Source: Fasciola hepatica (taxonomy: Eukaryota; Platyhelminthes; Trematoda; Plagiorchiida; Fasciolidae). From it: 64,000 nt of DNA. The DNA is taken from contig CANUEZ040000012.1 of NCBI GenBank assembly GCA_948099385.1, forward strand, positions 11,449,501 to 11,513,500, in the 5' to 3' direction. Shown in pieces: positions 1 to 11,396 of this stretch; position 1 is the first letter of the stretch, and each line of letters opens with the position of its first letter. Position numbers and translations under genes: made by a program. A model generated the notes under the pieces. The model did not search any database, was not told the DNA's origin, and saw nothing but the letters and a program-made list of their open reading frames with translations.

Positions 1-2050
1 GAGGCTTCTGAAGTTATCTATAGAGTGGTGGTGTATTCCCGAGAGGCTTCGAAGGACTTAGCCCCCTGTTGTGCCCTACTGTTCTCCAAATCAAGGGTAG
101 CTCCTCTGAAGACCGTACCGATCCCTCGATTGGAGTAAGTCGCAGCAAGACTGGCCTTTGGAGTCTCTCGGAATTTTATAGAAGAAACTGGAATCAAACT
201 TGAGAGACTTACCACTGAACAGACTCTGCTATGGTTATGCACAACATAAACAACACTTGAACGAGATTTAGTACGTACTTTGAGAATCATTTGGCTAGAG
301 TCCATCAGTGGTCTAAACCCTGGCAGTGGCTTCATGTCAGATCGGAGACCAACCCTGCGGGCATGGCATCAAGAAGCGCAACATCACCGAGTGATATCAG
401 CTGCTGGTTCGAAGGTCCTAACTTCTTGATGAACGATAAAACTGTATAGCCTACCAGTCCTACGGTTGCTGCAGCTCCACGGGACGTGGAGTTGAAGCAG
501 CCTTCGAGTATAGTTCTCACGGCGTCGCAGGATATATGGACAGACGCACTACTAGCTAGGTACTCCAGTTGGTTTCACCTGCTGAAGTCGGCAGCATGGT
601 TAACCCGTTTTAAAATGTACATTGCAGTCTTGAGAGATGGGTAAGCAGATCTAGGGCTGAAAACTGGACCGTTGAAGTTGCACGACATTGCTCGGACGAA
701 GGAAGGTGTTATTCTTATTGTACAAGCTAAGATCTATAGTGAAGAGTTAAAATGCTTACGAGACATTAATAATAACCCATGCGCCAACAAATCTCCGATG
801 AACAGGACTCTAGTAAGACTCGATCCAATTTAATTAATGGAATTATTTGTGTTGGAGGACGAATGAACTACTCCAGTCAGATTCAGGGTTTGAAACATCC
901 GGTGATACTACCTAAGGTTCACCCGATTACAGATTCGATAATCCGATGGTATCACGCAAAGGAAAGACACGCAGGACCATTTCAGTTACTTGCGGAACTT
1001 CACAAAACATTTTGATTGTGCAGGAAGACCTGCCGTCAGGCGTGTACTTGGTGGATGTTGGGAATTCCGGAAGCATTTGGCAGTCGTAGGCAAACAGATA
1101 GTTGCTTCTCTACCATCCATTAGAGTACAACAGGGTTGATTCCGCTACGAGCATGTCGGAACAGATTATTTTGGTCCATTTTCATTAAAACATGGTAGCA
1201 GCATGGGGAAGCTATATGAATGCATCTTTTCCTGCCTCCAGATGCGTTACTTACACGTTGGGGTTTCTTATTCTCTAAGCAAGGATTCACTCATTATGAC
1301 ACTACTGCGTTTCATGTTGGGGAGAGAGGCACGGTCCGAGATTTTTAGTGATATTGGTACAAATTCGCTGGGATTCAGAGAGAATTGAAGAAACTAATGG
1401 GAAACTAGTCCAATGATAAGACTGCCGATAGATTGTTGCAACGGGGCCTACAGTGGCATTTCAATCAGCCTCATTCTAGTCACTGTGGTGGCAAATAGGA
1501 GATCACAGTGCCCTCGGTTAGAAGATTACTCCTTTCAGTTTGTGAGGAACAGCCAATGACTGACGAAATATTGTTGGCATTTCTAACGGAAATTGAGCAG
1601 AATAGACGGACGACCCCTGGTACCTTTGACCTCCGACCGCCGTGATCTGCCGGTGCGCAAGCCCAATAACCTACTTGTCCTGAGGGCGAACCCACGAGAT
1701 ATTACGACGAATTCGTTGCGAGATAGAATGGTTTGTCAGTGGAAGTAGGAAAATTACCTGACATCTGTGTTTTGGAAGAAATGCACCACGGAATATCTTC
1801 CACTATTAAAGCAGCGGCAGAAGTGGATAACTCGAGAAACCAACTTCAGATCGGGTGATGTAGTATTACTAGTTTTGGAGGCTTTGCCGCTTAACCGGTG
1901 GCCGATCGGAGTTATCAGTAGCATCACGGCTTCGGACGATGGCTTGGTACGAACGGCTGCAGTGCGAACTAATAGAAGACTGGCGCTCCGTGACATTAGA
2001 AAGACTTGTCTTATTGAAGGTGAACCGGACACTGTTGGTGTAATTTAAAA
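1..2050 (+). pseudogene. BEL/Pao pol remnant (BEL-1): RNase H, integrase, C-terminal DUF5641-like domain
   Basis: Plus-strand frames read in order through the 3' half of a BEL/Pao polyprotein, with frequent stops and shifts. About 70-430 holds the RNase H/linker part (LSEFYRRNW, TDSAMVMHNINNT, NPAGMASR). About 779-1012 carries the integrase zinc-binding region (KHPVILPKVH, HAKERHAGPF). About 1140-1390 holds the integrase core with GTDYFGP and a motif resembling FSDNGTNF, here read as FSDIGTNS, so the second catalytic Asp-Asn context is altered. 1767-2048 gives FWKKCTTEYLPLLKQRQKW and DVVLLV, typical of the DUF5641 tail of BEL/Pao pol. The 5' half lies outside the window. A purine-rich stretch and an LTR follow directly, so this is the 3' end of one element. 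It cannot make a functional protein. Confidence 0.85.
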
Positions 2051-2255
2051 AGCCGACTCTCTTCAAGTGGAACGCGGGTCTTCGGATCTGCCGAACCGGG
2101 AGGGACCACCGGGAGTTGATCCACTGGTCCAACTAGAAGCTGCTATTGACAGTGATTAGTTTTAGGTATCAGGGAACTGTAGAGCGAGCCGATGCATAAG
2201 GCAGACCACACTTAGCAGACCACAAGAAAATTTCGGGTCGGATTTTGGGGGCCGG

Positions 2256-3233
2256 TGTAAAGGAGTTCAGGAAACTTCATTCCATGCACTGGCATCGATG
2301 TTACAAACGACATTTTTCGTTTGTATGAACTGTCTTTGCCGGAATTCCGATTGTTTGTTTTATTGCTCTAAATCTTGACTTATGAGATGATCTGCTTTTG
2401 ATGTTTCACCTCTTCGAATCAGGCCAAAGTGATTGCTTTTTCTTCGTCTGTCGAGCCTCTTCTTTCCGTGGTCACAGCAGAGAGGTTTCTAAACCGGGAC
2501 CCCGCACTTCAACACGAATTTAATTTTTTAACTATAGGGTTATTACTCTGTGGAACGCACTTCCGAAAGATATTGTCCTCTCGCAGAACAAAACTATCTC
2601 CGAGAAAAAGTTAGCCTCTATGGGGGTCTCTCCCAGTAATTCCCGGTCCACAAAAAAGTAAAATGGATGTCTTTTATTGCTTTTTTATTCCTCTATATAC
2701 CCACAAATGTCGCCCCCATTACGCTTAAGGCACTGTCTACATTGGGACATTGCATGATGTCATGTTTATTTTGTTTTCCTTGCCGCCCCCGCCCCCCCCC
2801 TCTTCGCCTCATTTTATTCTCATTTCAGCCCAGTTAGTCCGAAGGAAGATCAAAGATTTCCTTGAGAACCGGGACTGTTGGGCTCAAAGCCTCGAACCCT
2901 CGTAGTACTTCAGGACTTTGAGACATCTTTGTCCCAAAAGGGACTCCCACGGTTGCCTCGAGCGTGAGTCAATCAGCGCGAACTTCGTTGTAGCTCTATT
3001 CAGTAATCTTATCTTCTGTATCTAACCTTTTGCTGTAATTCAGCTGCATTTGTTGATCAGTTGGTTAATTCGGGGCGTAAGAGCCAAGAAGAAACGCAGT
3101 TGAGGTACGCTTATTGTAAAATTAATTGATTGTTGCGTATAGTAACGTAGCTATTTGGAATCGACTTTGTTTTGAGTCGCGTCGAAATTGGTTGCTAAGC
3201 GTTGCTCGAACGTTTCGGCTGCTGGACCTTACA
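2256..3233 (+). repeat. LTR, family beta (3' LTR of BEL-1), with internal insertion
   Basis: It begins TGTAAAGGAG and ends GGACCTTACA, giving TG...CA termini with a short terminal inverted repeat. It follows a purine-rich tract (GGATTTTGGGGGCCGG) at 2240-2255. A second copy lies at 29587-29991 and matches at both ends and in several blocks, for example 2290-2372 with 29620-29706 and 2940-3233 with 29710-29991. About 560 bp at 2373-2940 have no partner there and contain a LINE fragment, so this copy is enlarged by insertion. No target duplication could be tested because the 5' LTR is outside the window. Confidence 0.75.
2400..2690 (+). pseudogene. LINE ORF2 C-terminal tail inserted in LTR beta
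   Basis: Plus-strand frames read AERFLNRDPALQHEFNF, then, after a shift, YRVITLWNALPKDIVLS and about 25 more residues before a stop. The pair of blocks (charged segment, then a 'LWNALP' block) is the usual C-terminus of CR1/Jockey-type LINE reverse transcriptases. It sits exactly where the other copy of LTR beta (29587-29991) lacks sequence, so I infer a 5'-truncated LINE insertion covering about 2373-2940. Which LINE family it belongs to is unclear. Confidence 0.55.
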
Positions 3234-3252
3234 CCGTAGCAACGGTTTATTT

Positions 3253-3955
3253 TTCCCTCCAACCGTAGCAGGCTGGAAATTGACTGTCCACTTCTCCAGG
3301 ACCCTCCGGTTTCGCCTTTCTATTTCTGAGTGGTACTGAGTACTGATTCTGAAATCAAACTCACCTTTTTATGAACTGCTGTTCCTTCCACATCCAACAG
3401 TGTTCCCAAGTGCACTTTCGCAAAATTGGTTTCACTTCTACCAGTCCCAAAACTCATCCCGCTTAATGAACCCCAGTAAATCCGTCATTTTGGGGTTTGC
3501 ATTATCTACGTGGATTGCTATTCTCTTTGCAGGCATCGATTTTCCCGATTATACTTCCGTGCAATTTTTCTTCTTGTTCACAGCTTACTCTGTTCGCAGA
3601 ACACGAGTAAGCCTACACTGTCCCTGGTTTGCACCCTTCTCGTTTATTGTGTATCTTTAGCACTATGTGTCAGCGATCTTCTTGGTATCCTTACGGTGCA
3701 CCACAGTCCGGCTGGAACTTGGAACTGGTTAGGAATTGCCGGGAAAACCCTTATTAGAGTGATCCATATAAACTATGGCTGGCTATGTTTTTCTATGGCT
3801 GACATTTTTGACTTTTATTCCTAAAATTTGTGGTTGTTGCATTTTATTGAGTAAAGTGGTACGTCTTGATCATGCGTATGCGCGCGAGTCTCGACGGTGG
3901 CTCAGAAATATATCACTATTATTATTATTATTGTTTTTTCTATTATTATTAAGCC
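3253..3955 (+). mobile_element. 5'-truncated CR1 copy: 3' UTR only, with ATT tail
   Basis: This segment aligns along its length with 23070-23730, the end of the 3' UTR of the near-complete CR1 described below. Shared landmarks are CCGTAGC.GG.TGGAAATTGAC, CTCACCTTTTTATG, and the terminal TCTCGAC.RTGGC..AGAAATATA followed by an ATT-rich run at 3912-3950. The reading frames inside it (3400-3660, 3510-3824) are not conserved with the partner and look accidental. It lies between LTR beta and a BEL protease fragment. Confidence 0.7.
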
Positions 3956-4529
3956 CGTTCTAGTGGAAGTGATAGCAGCCGGCATAGAAATCCCACTTGG
4001 GTTGATAAGAGCGTTAACCTTCGTAAATAGTGGCTCGGATACCTCTCTGGTGAGGAAGGAATTTGCAGAGAGATATGGGATCGAACGGATCATTCTTCGT
4101 TAGCGGTGAGCACAGTGAGTGTCACCCATATCATCCAATATGCCAAACCGCATCTACAGCTCCTTTCCTCGGTCAACAACAAAAAAGCAGAAGGCCTAGA
4201 AGCATTCACCATAAAAGATCTGCCAATGAGGGCATCTCAGCCAGTACAATCGATTCTGAGTCAGAGATCGCATCTCCACGGAGTCACTATTGGGGAGTAG
4301 CAGGATAAAGAAATAGATCTGCTGATCGGTTGTGACGTACCGGAGGCACACTGGGTCCCTGACCAAGGAACAGGGAACCGCAAAGCACCGTATACAGTAC
4401 GTAAAATGTTCAGTTGGACTTTATATGGTAGTACAAAAAGGAGATGCGGCAAACAGATCTAAATCAACCACACTTCAATGGAAACGGCGGCTATTGGAAA
4501 GGCATTCTTACAGCAGTATAACGCTGAAT
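3956..4529 (+). pseudogene. BEL/Pao protease fragment (BEL-2, part 1)
   Basis: The frame opens VEVIAAGIEIPLGLIRALTF followed by VNSGSDTSLV, the active-site region of the BEL/Pao aspartic protease, where family members usually have DSGSDTTL. The catalytic Asp is read as Asn here. Next come LPMRASQPVQSILSQRSHL and, after a shift, EIDLLIGCDVPEAHWVPDQ and RKAPYTVRKM..WTLYGS, the DUF1758-like second half of the domain. The fragment stops at about 4529, where CR1 sequence begins. The next BEL block resumes at about 9078, so the element was split by that insertion. It is non-functional. Confidence 0.8.
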
Positions 4530-5700
4530 GCGTGCCAACACGGTTCTCCGAGAAACCTTTCTGCTCTGCTTGTCAGTTTAACTTCTTGAACCCCGTCACG
4601 GAAGCGGCTGACAGAGGCGTTTCCATGAGTTTTATCCTGCTAAATATGAAGAAAGCTTTGGACCGATTCTCACAAGCTCTGCTCTTATCAGAGGCCAAAT
4701 CTTACTGCATCACGGACCAGTTACTCGGTTGGTTAGATTCTTATTTATTCTAACATCACCAGTTGGTTCAGATAAACGGGTTCGTCTCCAAACTCAAACC
4801 TGTCACCGGTGGTGTCATAAAAGACAGCTTTTAGGGTCCAATACTCTTCCTCGTATACATAGATGATATTTTTATTGTCGTTTACCATGGAAGTCTCCAC
4901 TTCTCCGTGGACGACATCAAAATTTTGTATGCTTTTGATTCCAGAAAGTTTAGTTCGGTTACCAATGATATACTGCGAGGTCTAACAGTTTTCGGTTCTT
5001 GGTGCGCTAGTTCACTAATGGAATTTTCTGCAGAGAAAAGCAATGGACATACCTTCAAGTGCAATGTCCCTGCAGGTATATTTAGTATCGATGGTCACAA
5101 AATTTCCATTAGCCCTTCAGTGCGAAATCTGGGTTTGCAGTATTCAGCTACTTTTACTTTCTCAAAACACACGACCACTCATATTCCGAAGGCTAGAAGG
5201 CCAATAGGCCCGCTTAATAGAACCTCCCGCCTTCCGGAAAGCGAATTCAATACCTATAGGACCCACGTTAGACCACTCTTAGAATACTGTTCCATAATCT
5301 ACTCCAACGTGCGCCAGCTGGATCCAGTAGCTGGTGAAAGCGTTCAACGGCTAACAACAGAGGGGTCAGTTGGCTTTTACACTCAAATAAATTAGATCCA
5401 ACCCTGTGAACTTCTGAAAGTAGATCCGCCATGGCTTAGACGCATAAAGCTGAACCTCATATTCTTCCATGGTGTTGTTATAAATCAAATCGTCGTATCA
5501 GCACCGCAGTTTAGAAAATTAACGGATTCACAGTATTATTTGGAATTAAGAGACAACGCAGTTACCGTTCTCATTTCTAGAGTTGCTCTTAGATCCCATA
5601 TTTTTCTGGTCAAGTTTGCGGTTTTTGAACAACTTGCCCCGCAGTGTACGTTCCATAAGGCCACCTAAGGCGTCTAATTCCCACGTAAGCAAATACCCCG
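4530..5700 (+). pseudogene. CR1 ORF2 reverse transcriptase relic (subfamily A)
   Basis: Several frames carry RT motifs: QHG near 4536, NPVTEAADRG, then LLNMKKALDRFSQALL (normally YLDMTKAFDRVPHALL, so the first catalytic Asp is replaced). After a shift come VTGGVIKDSF and YIDDIF, then SVDDIKILYAF (normally FADD; the Asp pair is kept). 4907-5395 is the longest piece, covering the fingers and thumb, with PLLEYCSIIYSNV. 5430-5460 gives PPWLRRIKLNLIF. At least four frameshifts and stops make it inactive. It matches the better preserved copies at 20575-21887 and 62453-64000. Confidence 0.8.
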
Positions 5701-8700
5701 CCCTACAAACTATAATTCGGCTTATATATCACTACATAAGTGAAGAAGGAGCCTTTGGAGCTGTATTAGGTTTCTAACTGCTTTCGAACCCTCTTGTTTG
5801 AGCGCACCATTGTCTTAGGTCCGTAGCCGCGCCTGTTTCATCTACCCTCTCGTTACTCTTTCATTCACTTTGCTTCTCTTCCACATCTGATCCTGCCGGC
5901 AAAGTCCTGAAAGCACCCTCTTGGAACTTTCCCTGGAGCGCTTCACTAACTGAACTCAATCTCCAGTTACGACGGCCCCTTCTTTCTCACTTTCTAACTT
6001 CCGGCTTCTTTTGTTCCACTTTTTCTTAAAGAATGATTTTCTCTTCAGCAATAGCTGGCAACTAACCTCTTCAAAGCCAGAGATGATAATTATTCACCAA
6101 CGTTTTCATGCCCATGAATTTACCCAGCATATCATAATCGGCGAAGCAGTCACCAGACTGCTCGCGTATATACTGGAACCCGTCTAACTTAGTGTTTGGC
6201 AAAATCAAGCCGCCAAGTGATAGCCCCACGAACGATGCGATTATCTGAGCGTTTGTTCTATTCTCTATCCCTTCCTTTCACAGCTGTCGGCAGCATCACC
6301 CCGAAGGCTTTGGCATTTAGTCTGTGGAAATCTCACAATAAGAGGAAATAACCATCCCTATCAGTCTCTTACCCAATGGGACAAGTGTAAAGAAAGGCGG
6401 TTCAAGGAGAAATGGGAGGTTCACCTTAAGGTGTAAATTTGATCTCCCACTCATGCAAAAAAGAAAAAAGAAAAAGGAAAAAACACAGCCGGTTGGGAAG
6501 GTCTTGGGCTAATGCTCCCTGCCCCCTTCACAACAGATGGATTTCTGATAACAGCCTAGTCCCGACCCTGCATATGGGAAACCCCAAGCTTCCGAGGTAG
6601 CCTTCAGTTCTTTTGGTCCGAACGAGTGCGGGGTGATAGCAAGCCACACGAGCTCTCCACCCAGGTTTGCCGGCCGCGCTTTTCTCAGTTTCAACCATTT
6701 TGGGTTCCCCGCAAAACTCTCAACTAGCTTGCTAATTTTAAAGCAGTAGCAATTACACGGTTGGAATAGTTATATTGCGTGGCCTCTGCTCTGCCGACAC
6801 TCAAGTAGTGATGCGCCTACGGTTCGCAGCTACTGGCTAGACCTCGCTTGTATTGGTTGCCGGAATGAGGAACTTATTCATAGCGTTTTTATTATTTACC
6901 TTCCACAGCTTTACTTTTCCTTTGTTCCCTTCGAGCCCACGCACTAATAGTGATATCCAGGGCCAGCAACGGTTAGTCTGCTACTTTGCTGACTGAATTA
7001 CCCAACCAAAATATCTACTGACACTAGCTTCATTAACAAACATTTTTGTCCCTTAATGATGGAAGCTTACCTTCACTTAATTCTCCTGTCTCCGGCTAGA
7101 GCTCAGAGGTCCAATAGTGCTTCTCCTACACGTAGCTCATATACTGGAGTCTTACCAGGCAGATTACTATTCTTCAGTGACAAAGACTCACTTCTCTGCG
7201 CATTTGATCAAGGTAGGTTAGGACCCCTTTCCATCCGGAATACGTATACTTCTGACCACTCATTACCCCGCGGAATACCAGCATGCTTGCATTCACGTGA
7301 AAAGGCCACGCCTTAACTCGGAGTATTTTCCTTCCTTCGCACTATTTCGTCGTCCTCACCCACAGGTGGTGCAACAACCCGACTGCCGTCTTCCTCTTCT
7401 CATATTCATCTTTCTAATCCCACCGTCTTCCGTTGTTTTATTACTGGTTCTAAAATGGGCCCCTCTCCTCACCCATCACCTTCTAACCAAACTATTTAGC
7501 ACCCCGGGAAGGCCTGCTCTTGATATATACCTATATGTCTACTGTCGTTCGAATATCCTAGAAAACTACCAGTCCCCGTCCTCTGATCCCCCATGGATCG
7601 ACCCACCGGCCGTTAGGTAACAAAATATTCTATTAATACGATAACCGTAACCCACAGCTGGATCAATCTACAGACTGCCGCCCTCCCGATCGCTTACAGA
7701 TGGTAATGGTTACCTGGGTAGCCATCAGCCAACTCGACTTTACCCCCAGATTACCGTACGGACTTAACGATTCGATCAATTGGATTGACAATGGTTTAAA
7801 ACTGTACTCACGCCTGTTGACGCTATATGGGGCACCTTACATGGCCTACCAGTGACCATAATCCTATAACTGGGGTGATAATCCCCCACTAAAGTCCCAT
7901 CGGACCTCAAAGTGGATCCCTGACGCCAATCATCACCCCAAACCCATTCAACATCTATTCCCCTTTCTCCATACGAACAGTTCAATTAATTCTGCTTTGC
8001 AGTACGAAATCTATGACCAGAATCCAGAACTTGCCGCTGCTTTTCCAATCTACTCTGCCCAGTTCGTCAATCTAGCCCCTTTTTTCCTGCTACCCTCACC
8101 ATTCTCCACCTGCCATCATCTGCAACCACGGTCTTTATGTAACAGAATATCAGCTACCTGTAGCCAACCAGAACTTGACGATTAATTCTCTTATCACCTA
8201 TACAGAAAGTTTCATTTCCACACTATTCCAACTTCTGCTTGATGGCATCAGTAACTTTTGTCTTCAATAATCTGTTTCTTCGACAGCTCCTCTTTAAATG
8301 TCTGTTCTGCGTCCATACATTATTTATGCTTCTTCGAAGTACACTGCATTTATTATGGAGTATTTTGCCTTCATGTGACTTTCAATTTGACACCGAAATT
8401 ACCTAAACAAAAAAAGTCCATCTTATTATCACATCCGACTCACTTGAGTTTATATCACGGGCCCCCCTTCACAGTTAGTTACCTGGTGTTGGATCATTCC
8501 TCTTTATTCCGCTGGCATCTCTGACTGCACTTTATTAGCCCCATGCGGACTTTATTTTTACCCGTATCTTTTGGCGACTCCCTCAACCGGTTCCTCGTTA
8601 GTGATCGTCCAGATATCCAGTTGGCACACCTTCTCATCCTTTTATGGAAGCTCTGGCCCGTGGCAGCCAGTTTTCGACACCCATAAGGCATGTTGTGCAT

Positions 8701-9040
8701 TATTCCTGCTTTAAGCGCTGCCCATGTTGTGCTGTCAGACGCCTGTTGCTTCAGTGGTTCTTGAGATCACTGCTCTTTTACCACTAAAGTATCGCCCATA
8801 TCAGCTCTACCGCCTTCATCCAGCGATCCATGACGCCCTCTCCGAATTCGAAACAGCTTTACTTCTCCCACGTTAACCATCCCCACTTTAGTTCACTCAA
8901 AAGCTACTCAGCTTTTTTGTTTTACTCCTGCTACGGTGTGATTCTTAAACTTCGAAACTGTGAATACTTCACATAGTTTTATATTGCTGTATTCTCTGAT
9001 CATGCCTTGTGCACTTGTCTTGAACACGGCCAAGAAATAT
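5701..9040 (+). other. Long non-coding 3' region of CR1 subfamily A
   Basis: No conserved reading frame is visible in these 3.3 kb. Homology to 49850-52318 and, in shorter blocks, to 22600-23730 shows that this is the 3' untranslated part of the CR1 element. An A-rich run lies at about 6455-6487. The unit ends with CTTGAACACGGCCAAGAAATATACC just before the tail repeat. The region is longer than the 1.84-kb 3' region of the copy at 16747-23730, so it either belongs to a different subfamily or carries unseen insertions. Confidence 0.6.
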
Positions 9041-9042
9041 AC

Positions 9043-9077
<35 letters not shown>
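9041..9077 (+). repeat. (ATT)n tail of CR1 copy
   Basis: About eleven ATT units follow AAGAAATATACC, the shared 3' terminus of the CR1 family in this window. BEL sequence resumes immediately after. Confidence 0.85.
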
Positions 9078-9079
<2 letters not shown>

Positions 9080-10600
9080 ATGACAAGGTGACCATGGATA
9101 AAGATGTTGCATCGCGAGATAATAGGTTGGTTCTGAAAATGATATCCGAGAAAGCTAGGTATGTAATAGATCGCTTTTTGATCCCTGTCCCGTGGAGACC
9201 CAACATGAAACCAATGCCAAGCAGCCTAGAAATGGCTGTGAAAAGATAATGCTTCTCCAAAAACAGGCTTACTTGAAAACCACCACTGAGGAAAGAGTAC
9301 ACGCGAGCAACATAGCGTGGATTCGGATTATAGAGAAAGAGCAGAGACAGCAGTGCTCAATACAAATTTGAGGTTGTGCCTAACCAAACACGCGGTCCAG
9401 AACCGAAAAACGCCGGGGAATTTCAGGATGGTCTTCGATTGTGCCATGAATTATCAGGGTGTGCCACTCAACGACTGTATAATACAAGGGCTAGACACCA
9501 CTAGCCAAGGCCTTATGCCACTTTAGGCTAGGAAAAAAGAGCCGTCGCCGAGGATATGTGAGAAATGTTTCTACAAATGAAAGTGCACGGTAAAGATAGG
9601 AAAGCATTTCGTCTACTGCGTTGGCCTGAAGACGACGTGGACCACATACCGGACGAGTACAAGCTAACGGTTCATCCCTCTGGAACGGATTCTCCCCCTT
9701 CCTGCTCTTACTTTGCCCTCCGGGAAACCTTCAGGCGTGTCGGCAGCACCAGCAACCTGTTTAGAAGAGCACTGGACTACTTCTACTTGGAATACTTTCT
9801 ATGTTCCCTTGACGACCCTAATGCTGCTATTCCATACATGACCGAACCGACCGCCACTCAAAAAGCAGGAGGGTTGAACCTCAAAAAATAGACTTCAAGC
9901 AGCCCCGAGGTTCTCACTGTTATTCCGAAGTCAGAGAAATTCCGGTGCGAGAGGGTTTTTTTGGACCATCTTCACAAATGGAGAGCAAGCTTGGAGTTCG
10001 ATTGAAGCTCGAAGGTGACGAATTCATAATCATCCTGGACCTACTCAAATGACCAGCCACATGGGGAGGAATCCTTCCATCAGCCTCAAGCCTCTGTGAT
10101 CATTCAAGTTTTGTTTCACCATGGCTCCTACCAGTAGGTGCTTGCTGCAATCACTGTGCCAGAGAGGGACGGGTTGGGATAACCCCCCCTGGACGACGAC
10201 GACAAGCGATGGCGTGACGGGTTACACAGCCTAGATCAACTTGGCTAGATCAAGACACCAAGATACCTGACAGTAACCAAGCCCAACAGCGATACCCAAC
10301 TCCTCTTGTTTTCAGATGCATCGAAAGTAGACTACGGGTGGTGGTTATGGCTGCTGGGTAGACGAAATTGGTGGGCGGCACGATCAGATAGTATTTGCAA
10401 GGGCGAGAGTATTTACACCGAAGGCGATGTCCATTTCGGGGATAGAATTGACTGCAGCAGTACTGGCCGCGAAAGCCATGAAGCTTATCAGAAGGTGCTT
10501 TGATCAGATAAACTAGGAATCCAACTTTTGGACGGACCTTGCCAAATTACTGCATCACGTAAACTACATCAAAGAAGCAGGCTGTAGCACTGCAGCATCT
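9078..10600 (+). pseudogene. BEL/Pao reverse transcriptase to RNase H (BEL-2, part 2)
   Basis: Frames read SRDNRLVLKMISEKARYVIDR (linker before the RT), then LTKHAVQNRKTPGNFRMVFDC and NYQGVPLNDCIIQGLD (RT fingers). 9565-9891 gives MFLQMKVHGKDRKAFRLLRW, YKLTVHPSGTDSPPSCSYFAL and FYLEYFLCSLDDP. In BEL/Pao the last motif is FYVDDFL; here both catalytic Asp residues are gone. 10306-10500 starts with LFSDASK..YG, the RNase H opening motif, and about 10525-10580 gives FWTDLAKLLHHVNYIKEAG. Order and strand continue the protease fragment at 3956-4529, so both are one element split by CR1. It is dead by many lesions. Confidence 0.82.
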
Positions 10601-10689
10601 GAAGATTAAAACTCATGCGAGCCAACGGGCTACTGATGGTGGACAGGTCCGCGTGGATGCCACAGGTTAGACTAACACAGAGTCTACTG

Positions 10690-11300
10690 ATACCAACGGA
10701 AGCTGGATTCGTCTATTTACCCTTATCGCATTCCTTTCTCGGTCTCACCCCTCCACACGGTTTTGAAGAAGGTTTGCTTCTAATACTAAACGGTGTTCAC
10801 GATTTGCAATGGAGTTCGTTATCCGAACTCCAATTTAGCACGCGGAGCAACGTTCCTTGTGAAATTGGGGAAACTTTGGAACAAGCACTCGTTGACCGTT
10901 TGTAGAAACACCTCTATTTCCGGGACATTCAGTCAGTACTATTATCCAACCTGTAATCAAACTGATTCAAGTTTTGAGACAGACACACCCTTACGGTGAT
11001 TATACGACACGTTGAATTCTCTGACGTTTCAAGCAACTTGTAACCATCTCGATCCTCCACCTAGAACTCTTTATCTTCATTTTTCCACTTACTTTAATCT
11101 TACTCGAGAAGCCTTTTGTCCTCTACATTCCCTCATCCGCCTACGCATCTCGACCACAACGAAGCCTCTTTTCGTATTATAATAATGCCGTAACATCTTC
11201 AGACGAACTCCAAAACACGGATGTATGGAGCATAACTTCAAGAGAACCTGCAAGCTTGTCAACGACTGGCCAACAATATACGAGGCCCATGGTGACCTAC
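10690..11300 (+). pseudogene. LINE reverse transcriptase C-terminus and 3' tail
   Basis: The plus-strand frame at 10793-10999 reads FTICNGVRYPNSNLARGATF and VKLGKLWNKHSLTVC, resembling the closing part of CR1-type RTs ('KYSKLWNKLPLN' at 21718-21757). A parallel frame at 10615-10905 carries the stretch before it. This is probably a short 5'-truncated LINE insertion in the 3' part of BEL-2. The exact ends and the family are uncertain, and 11000-11300 has no clear coding content. Confidence 0.5.
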
Positions 11301-11396
11301 GCATGCGCTGACTTTAGGGTCTAGGTAGGTTGGGGCGATTCATTATCCATCTAGTCCTTGGAAGCTGACCGTTCCATGAGAGGATTTGGTGGGCCG

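Larger units (their letters stand above)
4530..9077 (+). mobile_element. CR1-like LINE copy, subfamily A, inserted in BEL-2
   Basis: The insert starts inside the reverse transcriptase (5' truncation) and ends with an ATT microsatellite. RT homology covers about 4530-5700 and a long non-coding 3' region covers about 5700-9040. That 3' region is related to 49850-52318 (for example 5950-5985 with 50012-50045, 7160-7450 with 50700-50960, 7640-7830 with 51150-51310). BEL-2 protease precedes it and BEL-2 RT follows it in the same orientation, which fixes both ends to within about ten bases. Confidence 0.75.
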
